Source: Isohypsibius dastychi (lineage: Eukaryota > Tardigrada > Eutardigrada > Parachela > Isohypsibiidae). Taken from it: a DNA stretch of 16,249 bases. How positions within the stretch are numbered: the stretch's first letter is position 1; each line of letters begins with the position of its first letter. Shown piece by piece: positions 1 through 9,112 of the stretch. The translations under genes were made by a program, and so were the position numbers. The notes under the pieces were generated by a model. It did no database searches. It was given only the letters and a program-made list of their open reading frames with translations, and was not told the origin of the DNA. The stretch is from assembly GCA_034696485.1 (NCBI GenBank), contig JAQIWT010000697.1, forward strand, positions 1 to 16,249, in the 5' to 3' direction.

Positions 1-410
1 ATCACGCGCTCCACGCCCTGCTCTCCTGACGTCGATCGGGGCGTGCCGCCCAATCCTCCTCGCCACTACCACTGGTGCGGCCTGGATTTTATCGTCGGCC
101 GCGACGGGCAGCCGGTGCTGATCGAGGCCAATCGCTCGTCGCACATGCTCGGCGAGTACCTTGCGTTTCACGAAAATGACCGACCGTTTGCGCTGGCCGC
201 CGAGGTCATGAATCACGCCGGCGGTGTCCCCTGCCTGTTGTGGCGGCGGTGGGATCCATTTCCGGATGCCGACGAAGTTTGATTGGTTGATCGGCGCGGT
301 TTGCGGTTCGCCAAATGGAATGGCACGTGGTGGACAGGCATCAGCGCAGCGACGACACACCTGACAGAACTCGCGCACGCCGAACTGGATTGGCTTGTCA
401 TGTGCCTCCA
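1..410 (+). pseudogene. Bacterial-like ATP-grasp ligase fragment with in-frame stop
   Basis: One frame is open from base 1 and, apart from a single TGA at 280-282, stays open to about 540. Residues around WCGLDFIVGRDGQPVLIEAN resemble the C-terminal metal-binding part of ATP-grasp enzymes, where a Glu and an Asn two residues later (E-A-N here) ligate Mg. After the TGA the same frame continues with similar character (RRGLRFAKWNGTWW), so the stop looks like a mutated Trp or an error rather than a true end. Base composition is clearly GC-rich, falling abruptly to ordinary window composition near 405-415. No start, intron or promoter is visible and the 5' end lies off the window. The substrate cannot be named. 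It could be a degraded horizontally acquired gene or bacterial sequence joined during assembly. Confidence 0.5.
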
Positions 411-531
411 AACAAACAATTCAAAGTATACACTGCTCGGAATCGTTGATGACCTTTCCGAGGAATACGGATTGATTGATTGCACGTGTTGTTCTCTTTC
501 TCCCCAGTCTGATCGCGGTTTCTCATTTCAG

Positions 532-3118
532 AATTCTAACTAGCCAGTTCAAGAAAAAGGACGAGGCATTTCAGGAGTACAATGAAGCTCTGGCTGGAGG
601 TCACGGAGCTTATCTACTAGATCGGAGTGATGATCGAGATGACATTTTTGTCATGAGTGTCGGTCGACTTCCCCCAGGGAAAGAATGTACCATCTCTATC
701 AACTATGTCTCAACCCTTGAGCCAGTTGATCAAACTAATATGCGCTTGACTATTCCATTGGCGATTATTCCGCGTTGTATCGAAATCCATTCTTCCCAAC
801 AGATGCCGTTGAAACAGATCTCCTCGCTCCCAACTACGATCACTTGCCAGCTAAACGCCAGAATTGAAACGCACGAAAAAATCAAAAGTGTCACATCACC
901 AACTCACCGCATTGATGTCAATATTCAAAAAGCAAAACAAGCTAAAGTGACATTCCAAAGAGTGCAGCAGCTGGATAAGGATTTCATGTTGAACATTGAA
1001 GTGAAGAGCAATCCGGAACATCACGTCGAAGTGGAAGAATACGCACCAAACAAGTTCGCCGCCATGTATTCGTTCGTTCCAAACATTGCTCAACCCGACA
1101 AGGATGTAATTTACGAGCTGGTATTCCTTGTGGACTGTTCAGGTTCTATGGCCGGAAGTAATATTGAGCATGCACGAACAGCCATGCAGATATTTCTTCG
1201 CAGTCTTCCCAAGAACTGCCTCTTCAATTTCCACAAATTTGGCTCTGAGTAAGTATGTGTGTAAATCATGTTCGGATACGAAAACATATCTGTTTTCTGT
1301 AGATTTACGTCGTTGTTTCCAAAGAGTGTGCCATATGATGAGACCTCCTTCAAAATGGCCGAGAAATACGTGGCAGCTGCTCAAGCTGATCTGGGTGGTA
1401 CGGATCTATATGAGCCAATTCGTTCCATCTTCTCCAAGCCCGTCGAATGTTCCCAGCGTATTGTGTTCGTTCTGACAGACGGCGGGGTTGTCGACCCAGC
1501 TGGTGTTGTCGAATTAGTTCGCCAGAATGCAAATCAGAGCAGAGTGTTCTCGTTTGGGATTGGGAGTTACGCGAGCTCGGATTTAGTCAACGGACTCGCA
1601 AAGGCGGGAAATGGAAAAGCGGAATTCAATAATAATGGAAGCGACCTCTCCGCTCAAGTATGTCGTCATTTGCGGGGAGCGCTTCAACCAGTCATTTCAG
1701 ATGCGGTTGTCACTTTGGACGGGAATATACGGAATGTGCAACTTGTCCCTTCGGAACTTCCAATTATCTTCGCTGGCGAGCATGCCATGGTGTTTGCCTT
1801 GTTCGAAACGGATCCATCCACCGCCACCTCGGAGGTGGCGTTTGTTCTGAAGACGAAAACAACAACACTCCGATCGGCCGTTTCGTTGAAACAAAAGGTC
1901 ACACAAAAACAAAAAGGCGCGTATAATTTCATCAGCAAACTCACAGCTCGAGCAATCATCAAGGAGCTGGATACTCAGACGATTCCAGACTCGGACAAGA
2001 TAACGAAACTTTCCTTGGAGTTTGGGCTGGTTTCCAAGTACGTTTCGCTCATCGCCATCGAAACACGAGACAATGCGGAACCCGGGCATATGGAACTGCG
2101 AGAAATTGCAGTTGACCTAACTAGCGCACGATTTTTGGCGCGAGATCTGGTTTATGAGACAGACGGCATGGATGGTGCCAACACCACGCAAGTGGCCAGT
2201 ATGATCGGTAATCTGAGGGGCATGAGCTTGGATATGTGGAGTGGGGATTTGGAGACACAGTGCCTCCAAAAGATCAACCTCAAAGCTGGGGCTCACGAGG
2301 ACGCCATCGCAGCTGCGAACAAAAGAGCAGACCTCTTACTGAACAAGATGCATTCAGAAGGTGGGGAGGATTACGGTATTTCCATGCTCGATCATCTGAG
2401 TCGCACGAGTATGGACATTGGTCCCAGGATTTACGCCTGTAACACCAAAGCAAAGGCTAATCCCATGGTGGGAAACAACAGTGCAGATCACTTGTCAAAA
2501 AAGGGCATGTGTAGTCCTGAGACATCGAAGAATAGTGCTGGGGGAAAGGTGATGGGAGCACTTGGTCGAATTCGCAGCACCGCTGGTAAGCTGCTCATGT
2601 TTTCGATGTCCGATGAGGAAAAGGCTCAAATGATGCGGACAAAAGAGATTGAAACACAAGGTCCGGGTCCCAATTGGCATGCAGATGTTGATGAATCAGA
2701 TGGGCCAGGAGGCGCTGAATGGGAGGACAACGATCTGGGTAGTGGTTCTTCTACAAACGGATCCAGTCACGCCGAGGGTGTGGAGCAGACTGTTCGAGTT
2801 GGGTCGTTGAAGAATATCTTGCTGCTGCAAAACTGGGATGGAAGTTGGAATCTGAATGGGAGTTTGGAGAAGGAAATGCCAGGAGTGGTGAAAATGCTGA
2901 AGAAATTAGAAACTCTTCTCGTTGCGTTTAATCTGGTGGAATCAGTCCTGGTCACCGCCATTGTCGCGGCAATGATTCAAGCAACATTTGTAAAACAAGT
3001 GGATACTTGGTCGGCGATTGTGGCGAAAGCGACAAATTTCATCAGGGAGCATGCTGGTGCTGATGCAATGGGAAAGGTCATGGAACAGGCTCGTAGCCTT
3101 GTTTTGGAAGAACTATGA
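532..3118 (+). CDS. VWA5A-like VIT and von Willebrand factor A domain protein (5' partial)
   Basis: Two exons, 532-1248 and 1303-3118, are joined across a 54-bp GTAAGT...TGTAG intron (1249-1302); the join gives HKFGSEFTSLFPKSV, exactly the family pattern. The first visible exon starts after TTCTCATTTCAG, inside the VIT domain (QFKKKDEAFQEYNEAL; VGRLPPGKE). A vWA domain follows from roughly residue 190 of the visible protein, with an intact MIDAS: DCSGS, the Thr of GGTDLYEP, and Asp in VLTDGG. The carboxyl part ends with a module containing LLLQNWDGSWNL, typical of VWA5A relatives. About 843 residues are visible; the N-terminal half of VIT is missing and has no candidate in 410-531, so it lies upstream or has been lost. 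An alternative acceptor at 507 would add eight residues. The proteins are probably intracellular metal-dependent adhesion/scaffold factors, but the exact role is unknown. The stop is TGA at 3116-3118. Confidence 0.85.
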
Positions 3119-3295
3119 GCTGGACATGGTAATTTTTTGTGAGTGTTACCTCGTGCGTTTGTTTGTAAAAAATGTGTTTCTTCGATTGTTTGTTTGTTTG
3201 ATCGGCCGGTATTTGGCTGAGAACCAAACCGTCTCAGATGAACGGGGAAGCTGGTTTATGGTACCAATCACTATTGTGGTTTGTTTGTCGGCAAT

Positions 3296-3335
3296 GGGAG
3301 CATGCTGGTGCAGACGCAATGGGAAAGGTCATGGA
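3296..3335 (+). repeat. 40-bp duplicated copy of the VWA gene coding tail
   Basis: Bases 3296-3335 match 3045-3084 at 38 of 40 positions. The source lies in the last exon of the VWA5A-like gene (encoding around EHAGADAMGKVMEQ); the copy lies about 180 bp past its stop codon, in the 3' UTR or just beyond. The flanking similarity is weak, so only a short core was duplicated or has stayed recognisable. Confidence 0.8.
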
Positions 3336-3930
3336 GTTGACTTTCGGCGTGGGTCAAGTCAACTTACATGTTTGTTCTTAAATACAGTTAACATATGACT
3401 GGGGTAGCTGCATTACTCTACCTGCAAGACACAGTATGTGGTGTGTGTGTATTCTGAAACGTTACTTGTGCTATCGCAGTTTTTGTCAGTTTGTTCTCAC
3501 TGTGTACGAAGCAGATGTGTTCACTGTTTGCCAAACATACTCAGTACCGTCATCAAAAGCATACCTTAGATGCGAATCTCTCTGGAACGCAGATGCGAGG
3601 TTGATCGAGGACCCAAACTTGGTTCCCAGTCCACCTTGAACCGCCCAGTTTCTAATAATGTGACAAAAACTCTGCGTCGGTTTTGGTTCTCGGCCTACTG
3701 TTGGTCTACAGGACATATCTACCTTATAGACCTTAAGATTGAAGAATGTGTGGGTGACACGGTGGAGTCAGTTGAGTTCAGTCCAGTCAAGTTCAAAAGT
3801 ATCTAGCCAGCGAAATATTATTTGTGCGCAGTTCTGTTTCGCGAAACAAAAATGTGAACGGTCAATCACTTTGCAAATTACAACCTGCATTAATTATGGA
3901 AACAATAAAAAATATCAACCTGAAATCATC

Positions 3931-4047
3931 ATGTCGAAAGATTTTCGGACGGTTGTGGATTTGTTGAGCATGTGCGATTGTCAACAGCCGCCGGTCAAAA
4001 AATTTACGAACACAAAGGATATCGATGGGCCGCCGAATTGGGCCTGA
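3931..4047 (+). CDS. Small hypothetical ORF, 38 residues
   Basis: An ATG at 3931 opens a frame of 38 codons ending at TGA (4045-4047); the peptide begins MSKDFRTVVDLLSMCDC and ends in DGPPNWA. Composition is protein-like and it contains a CDC motif, but I recognise no family. It could be a lone exon, since a GTAAGG donor-like site occurs a few bases past the stop, or a chance frame in the 3' flank of the VWA gene. No promoter or partner exon was found. Confidence 0.15.
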   Translation: MSKDFRTVVDLLSMCDCQQPPVKKFTNTKDIDGPPNWA

Positions 4048-4476
4048 TTTCAAATGTAAGGTAACAATTGAGGAACTAATAATATCGGATCTTTTTATCA
4101 AAATGAAAATATAAAGTCGGCAACATTTTTCGTTTTCCGAGGCATTTTCGGGAATGCAATATCAGCCAACATCCAAATGGTTCGTTTTATGATGAGATTT
4201 CGGATTGTGAGTGAGAGCCTTAGATTTCTCTCATGTTTTCGTTTCGATTTGTACCAATATGAAAATTATACAAATACGATATATTACCTAATACTTAATA
4301 TATTTCTCATCAGAAATACCAGTCACCGCAAAAGTATCCATTGGTCAAGCCACTTTCAACCAACTCTGTTCCTTTCGATTCATCCTCGGAACTCTAGGTC
4401 GAATTATAGACCACAAACAACTCGACAACCCAAAATCGACAGAAACCCCCCTACTCCCATCTTAAAGGTAAACTAA

Positions 4477-5619
4477 TCAGCGTTTCGGCGATGAATTTTG
4501 GAATGTGTCGTCCAGCGGCCACATCCGCCAGCAAGTCTTGCAAATTGAGCTCCAAGCCGGCCCTGAAAAAACTGTACTGTGAAATTTCGATATCTCGCCA
4601 TAGTGCGGAAAAACTAACTTAGCAAAGGCGTCTTCGAAGTTGTGCAACCATTCAACGGGAATGCGGAGTGTAGTTCCAGTCAACACATCGAAGTCCGACT
4701 TTGTCAATGGTCCAGAATCGTCCAAGAAGACGTTGATTAGCTGGCGTGGATCGTCAGCAAGGTTCAGGTGAAGCTCATCGAACCGCTTACTGACCCGTCT
4801 GTCGCATACAAACCGAAGACCCCTGTACATTATCTCCAGAATGGGATGAATGTCTGAATTACGAAAGATGATCCGCTTGAAAGACTGCATAAAACAAATA
4901 TCCAACGGAATCAGAGCGCTCGAGTTGATGAGAAGAAGATCAACAGTTCGAATCTTCAATTCAGTCCAAGGTTGCTGCACATGCATGTTGAGCACTTCCG
5001 GTACTGTCTCATCAGATCCGGATCCACAGGGCTTCCAGGAACCGTTGAGATGAAGTAGTTCAAGTTCCGGGGTGACGAAGCGAGTCAGCAAAGAGTACAA
5101 TGCTGGACTGGGTACGGCGAGCTGTCCGAACCTGATAGGTAACGGCAGATCCTTGATCTCCAGTCGGACATGTGTTCGTAGAGCTTTGGTTCCTTGGACA
5201 ATCTCACGCCATCCTTTACAGACGCTGAAAGACCATGAAATTTTCAACTCTTGCATGACTTGTACTTTTCTGTGGGAAAATCACACCCTTTGATTTTCTC
5301 CCTCGTGACAGAGTCCAGCTCCATGAAAATCATCGTCAGCAATTCCGTGGGCAAATCGTTGATTTTTCTACAAGAAAAAATGCACTGATGAAGCAAGAGC
5401 TGTGCGAAGACGTGGGTTGAAGAGCAGAGCTCCAAACGATATCTCGCTTTCAAAAGACAATCACCAACAAAACTGGATAGCAGCAAGCAAAACATGGACT
5501 CACATTCCCTGGTTTTTGTTGTTGTCATCACTTGTGAAGCTGGTCAACTGGTTCAAGCATTCGGACGATCCAAGGGACTTGTTGAGAGATTCCGGAATTC
5601 CATCCAACATTTCGTCCAT
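4477..5619 (-). CDS. F-box domain protein
   Basis: I reconstruct three minus-strand exons: 5619-5504, 5367-5287 and 5224-4477. The introns are 5368-5503 (GTGAGT...TTGTAG) and 5225-5286 (GTGTGA...TTTCAG). Phases match at both joins and give an uninterrupted 314-residue frame from the ATG at 5619 to the TGA at 4479-4477. The F-box is assembled across the second intron: INDLPTELLTMIFMELDSV, then KGVCKGWREIV, the usual LP...IF..L....+..C+.W pattern (residues about 39-75). F-box proteins bind SKP1 and present substrates to SCF ubiquitin ligases; that role is inferred from the family. The remaining ~240 residues show scattered leucine-rich stretches but no WD40, kelch or regular LRR that I can assign, so the substrate is unknown. 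A longer first exon may exist upstream (5767-5967). Confidence 0.75.
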
Positions 5620-5766
5620 TCTATCCGAAAATCGACAACACGACGGCAATCCGTGTTTTTTTCGATCGAGTTCACTCAAAGTTTCAAAGCTAGCTTCTGC
5701 CTTCTAAGGGGAACGGAAATTCCGCTGGGTAATATCGATGGATCATCCAGCCAGCAGTTCACCCAC

Positions 5767-5967
5767 CACTTCAACCACACTGGGCACGGGTCGGCGGGGC
5801 ACGGCGAACAGAGAAGTGGTTGGAAATTCCGTCCAGGTTACCACATGGTAGCCTGTCTTACGAATCGTGCGAACGTAGTAAGAAGGAAAGGATTCAGGCT
5901 CCAAAACTGGCGGAGTTAAGACGGTCGGTTCTGCCCTATTCCGATTAGTTTGTATGACAGCACACAT
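5767..5967 (-). CDS. Candidate 5' exon of the F-box gene
   Basis: A minus-strand frame starts at the ATG at 5967 (MCAVIQTNRNRAEP) and stays open past 5767. A donor-like GTGGGT begins at 5766, and a strong pyrimidine-rich acceptor (TTCCCCTTAG) ends at 5704. Splicing out 5704-5766 (63 bp, normal here) joins it in frame with 28 extra codons ahead of the ATG used for the core model, giving a 409-residue protein. The peptide (GYHVVTWTEFPTTS) is not one I recognise. A donor three bases further downstream (GTGAAC at 5763) would create a stop, so the choice of donor matters. It could instead be 5' UTR or a chance frame. Confidence 0.35.
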
Positions 5968-6415
5968 GCGGCAAAGGAAGAGCGTGTCATAAATTGTTGG
6001 ACTGTGTGACGTCAAGTTGGCTGAGTGGTGGAACGAACAAAGAAGGGGATAGTTTATTTCTGTTATTGGTCAGTTCGTGGCTCTCTCATTCGCCTTCCAA
6101 AGCGCAGCGCAGGCTATGCGGGCCGGAACGCTGTAATCTGCCCGCCGGTCACCCATCCGTGCAAATTCTAGGGGAATGCGAATGCAATCAGTCCTATTTT
6201 CGTCTTTGTTTCTTGAACTGTTCGCCACACGCATCTACGATCGATTATGTGATGTCTTCGGCAAGTTGTTACGATATATTTTATTCCACATTGCGGATTC
6301 TGGGAAGTGTACAAACACTCTTACGAGGAGCGATAAATCATCAATGCGCTTGCTGGAAATATTCAAATGTCTGCAACCTGAACTTGTTTTTCCTGCTAAA
6401 CCCCCTGGACGGTCA

Positions 6416-6429
6416 ACCCCTTCGGGGGT
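6416..6429. repeat. Short ACCCC-TTCG-GGGGT hairpin
   Basis: A perfect 5-bp stem closes a TTCG loop with a C-G closing pair, the unusually stable UUCG tetraloop form if transcribed. It is isolated, and no RNA gene around it could be recognised. Confidence 0.4.
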
Positions 6430-6526
6430 GCGCTTGCAAGTGAACAATTAGGGATGTTCATATGCACCAAACGGATAGAAAACGGACTGGCTGGTAACGC
6501 GTGTAGCCGGCAAATATGTTTCCCCT

Positions 6527-6563
6527 GTTGGCCTGTTACCCAGGGTAACAATGTTCGGCCAAC
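6527..6563. repeat. Two-part inverted repeat (nested palindromes)
   Basis: GTTGGCC (6527-6533) pairs perfectly with GGCCAAC (6557-6563), and inside it GTTACCC (6535-6541) pairs with GGGTAAC (6543-6549). It could be a cruciform, a protein-binding palindrome or a remnant of a transposon end; nothing decides between these. Confidence 0.5.
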
Positions 6564-7139
6564 AACCTGCATTCGAAATCAAACAACATTGATTGAAGGC
6601 TGCGATGTACTACGGTAATATCGTACTGTACTAGAAAGAGACAAGAAACCACAGCGGAAACTACAAAAGAGATGCACACCAAATTGTTTTCCCAATCAGA
6701 GGCAAATCAGATGACTGAAAAGATCCATTAGAGAGCGATAAAGGTGAAGTGGACGGAACCGGCTTTATCGCATTAACCATATAATTCTAATGTCAAATAA
6801 GATATTTTTGAAAGGTCACTTGTTTCCACCAATTACAAATCTAAATTCTGACCCTTCCGGCAGAAAAAAATCGACCAAAACAATTGGATATAACCAACAG
6901 GGTCCAACATGGTCGGATTGCGGAATTTTCGATCCGCAGCTCTTGGAACAAGGTGCCTGCTCAAAACGGCCGAAACCGCGCGATCTGGGACTTTGGTTTC
7001 TTATGGCGCTCTCTGTAGTTCAGATCAACTTCGTTATATTGACAGTTCCGAGATAAGGTCGGTATTTGGTCTCAAATAAGCATACATTGGCCGATCAAAA
7101 CCTAGGAACATGAACACTTTTCCAACGCTCCCTTAGTTC

Positions 7140-7682
7140 TACAGGCGGCGGAGGTGATGGGTTGCATTCGATAGTGAAAGTGGAGTTGAACGAATTTTGA
7201 TACCTACCTGAGATGCGTTTCCTCAATGACCAAAAAGAAGCCATGCAAAAGCAGACTTGCAACCTGAGAGGTCTGGTGTCAAATTCTGGTCGAAAAACTA
7301 CGAGTTGGGTACTGGCTCTTCAAAAGACGGTTCTAGTGATGCTGGGGGTGTCGGACAGAATGTTCGAGGTGGTTCGTTGAAAAATATCTTGCTCCTGCAA
7401 AACTGGGATGGAAGTTGGAATCTGGATGGCAGTTTGGAGAAGGAAATGCCAGAAAAGGCAAAAATGCTGAAAAACCTGAAAACTCTCCTCATTGCGTATA
7501 ACCTGGTGGAAGCAGTTCTGGTCACCGCTGTAGTCGTTGCAGTGATTAAAGAGACATTCAAAGAACAAATGAACGTTTGGTCGGGGATTGTGAACAAAGC
7601 GACGGATTTCATCGCGGAGGGTACTGATGTTAATGTGATGAGAAAGGTTATGAAACAGGCTCGTGGTATTGTTATGGAATAA
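7140..7682 (+). pseudogene. Partial duplicate of the VWA5A-like gene's last exon
   Basis: From about 7242 to 7682 the sequence aligns in protein and DNA with 2680-3118 of the VWA5A-like gene. The shared protein core includes LKNILLLQNWDGSWNL and SLEKEMP, followed by the same Leu/Val-rich stretch and the same tail. The frame is open from 7230 to the TAA at 7680-7682, so the module itself is not broken. Further upstream, 7140-7230 keeps only traces of the parent (a shared GGTGATGGG and nearby matches) and has an in-frame stop at 7227-7229. No VIT or vWA region precedes it. Similarity continues a little into the 3' UTR, and ATTAAA at 7757-7762 could be a poly(A) signal. It is most likely a truncated tandem copy; an unseen upstream exon could still make it functional. 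Confidence 0.7.
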
Positions 7683-8056
7683 TCATCTGCTGAACATGGT
7701 TTTTACTTGTCACTTGTCAGGTATTTTACTTGTGAAACTCAGCTCATGTGAATGTCATTAAATACCGTTTCACGTTAATCGTCTGCAGTTTTGTTGAGGA
7801 TTGTAACCTGTACAGGCAGACGACTGGGAATGCAGGGCCACGTTACTAACCAATCATGTGGCGTGTTCTATCTTTAAAACATGGATGGCTTTATCGTATG
7901 TTCTGGCCAGTCATGGTTTACTGTACGTACTTAAGTTTGTGTAAGGACATTTGTTGGCTTAATTTGTGCTTGGTTTACCTGAAACCCGGAAGACCATTCA
8001 TCAAAGCAATATTTGCGTGGTTTCAAAATCCGTCTGAAAACGAGGTGTGAGGTTAT
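7683..8056. other. Spacer between VWA tail copy and recombinase remnant
   Basis: The first ~80 bp resemble the 3' UTR of the VWA5A-like gene. A frame at 7856-8050 is in the same phase as the following recombinase remnant and is separated from it by a stop, so it may be a decayed upstream part of that element, but I recognise no reverse transcriptase or RNase H motif in it. Confidence 0.35.
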
Positions 8057-8658
8057 GTGAGCGGTTACGGTGATAAACGGCTAGACGCTCCTACAGTGGA
8101 TCCACGCCTGCCGATCACAATGGACCTCATGCGTCTCCTCAAGCAGTGTACCTTCACTATGGCATTCTTCGGCTACCTCAGGGTGAGCAAGTTTGCCTCC
8201 ACCACAGGTACAGGCCATAACACACTCTCATCGAATAATGTGAGCACCTGCGGGTCTAATCTAATCATCCGCCTTGCCACTCCAAGACTTACCAATTTGG
8301 CCATGGATACAAGATCCAATTGCAGGCAACCAACCGCCCTATATGTCCTTTCACGGCTTACACAAAATACAACAGAGTCCGGCCAGGAACGCCACAGTCT
8401 TAGCCGTTCTTTATCAACTGCCACGATCTACCTCTTCGACGTTCCGATGTCGAGTCAGCGCTAAAGGTGTTACTACACGACCTTCCCCTGAAGAACCGCA
8501 TTAACACACATAGTTCCAGGATCGGCGCGGCAACGACGGAAGCCGTAAGCAGCATGCCACCAGACCAGATTTACAACGCAGGAAGTTGGAAGAGCAACTG
8601 CTTCAGGTCGTATGTCTCGGCCCTCCCTATCAACGGACTCAAACCCTACAGGAATTAA
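8057..8658 (+). pseudogene. Tyrosine recombinase remnant of a DIRS/Ngaro/Crypton-type element
   Basis: The catalytic domain of a eukaryotic transposon tyrosine recombinase is spread over two frames. The first (8057 to about 8275) contains RLPITMDLMRLL and FFGYLRVSKF, which carries the first catalytic Arg. The second (about 8278-8658) contains HSKTYQFGHGYKIQL (catalytic Lys region), then NTHSSRIGAATTEA (the HxxR box), GSWKSNCFRSYV (the Trp in the second His/Trp position and the nucleophile Tyr). All key catalytic positions remain, but there is a frame change near 8275 and a TAG at 8401-8403. The domain matches recombinases of DIRS-like and Ngaro retrotransposons or Cryptons; with no reverse transcriptase seen, I cannot choose among them. 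The copy is dead as it stands and lies less than 500 bp before the cyclase gene start, in the same orientation. Confidence 0.75.
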
Positions 8659-9112
8659 TTGTATGGGGTAAGGACTGTGTAGGCTGGGAGAGTAAGGCTC
8701 ATCGCCCATCAGGCTGGCCTCGGCAACCCCGAGCAGCGTTGTTCGGGGACTCCATCAGGTGGTCGATCAGCTTGCTCAAAGCAGAGCCCGATCACCACCC
8801 AGCTTCCTCAGGCCTGACAGCACCTCAACCCACATTACGGCAATTCAGCGCATTCGCTTCCGAAGACACAAGATGAAAAATTAACAATAATTGCAGGTCT
8901 AACAGCATTTGCCTCGGCAGGATTGGACAATAAGTGATGATATGCAACCCCCATATGAAACCTCACGCAATCAATATCGTGCGGCAAGAACGATGCAGCC
9001 TGGCAGCATGTGAGCATCTATTATTTTTTTCCTTCATCAACTGGTCTGTTCGAACATGAAAGATCCATCGTAGTTCTCCATCAAATTTTAATTTTTCTTG
9101 TGTCTCAGTAAA
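8659..9112. other. 5' flank of the receptor guanylate cyclase gene
   Basis: The interval follows the recombinase remnant and precedes the cyclase ATG. The GC-richer part at 8690-8870 may be the trailing end of the recombinase element, since it has no other explanation. The last ~60 bp become T-rich and end in TTTTTCTTGTGTCTCAG, a splice acceptor-like site. No TATA box or initiator was confidently identified. Confidence 0.4.
9091..9108 (+). promoter_or_regulatory. Splice-acceptor-like site just before the cyclase ATG
   Basis: A pyrimidine-rich tract ending in CTCAG at 9108 stands four bases before the ATG at 9113. It could close a 5' UTR intron or serve as a trans-splice acceptor if this organism uses a spliced leader; the sequence alone cannot separate these. 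Confidence 0.4.

Larger units (their letters stand above)
3119..4476. other. Intergenic region between convergent genes
   Basis: This is a tail-to-tail interval: the VWA5A-like gene ends at 3118 on the plus strand and the F-box gene ends at 4477 on the minus strand. It holds the 3' UTR of the first gene, a 40-bp copy of its coding tail (3296-3335), an AATAAA-containing A-rich stretch near 3900-3915, and one short plus-strand open frame (3931-4047). The AT-rich part at 4250-4320 is a plausible 3' UTR for the minus-strand gene. I see no other coding signal. Confidence 0.5.
5968..7139. other. Intergenic region without a confident gene
   Basis: No frame shows a recognisable domain or consistent splice structure. 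The longest plus-strand frames (5994-6443 and 6790-7056) have low-complexity or erratic composition. Visible structure is limited to two inverted repeats (6416-6429 and 6527-6563). As the 5' side of the minus-strand F-box gene it presumably contains that gene's promoter, but I see no TATA-like element I would assign. Confidence 0.4.

Noticed and set aside
3862-4101. Minus-strand frame opposite the small ORF at 3931-4047
   Set aside because: Reads as a shadow with no domain, in the presumed 3' region of the F-box gene.
6011-6090. tRNA-like start (GTCAAGTTGGCTGAGTGG) resembling a Leu/Ser tRNA D-arm
   Set aside because: No matching acceptor stem or proper T-loop box follows at the right distance.
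5994-6443. 149-codon Cys-rich plus-strand frame resembling a secreted peptide
   Set aside because: Cysteine spacing is irregular, there is no signal peptide, and the frame overlaps the antisense candidate exon region and ordinary-looking intergenic DNA.
6790-7056. 88-codon plus-strand frame
   Set aside because: No recognisable domain, unbalanced composition and no splice context.
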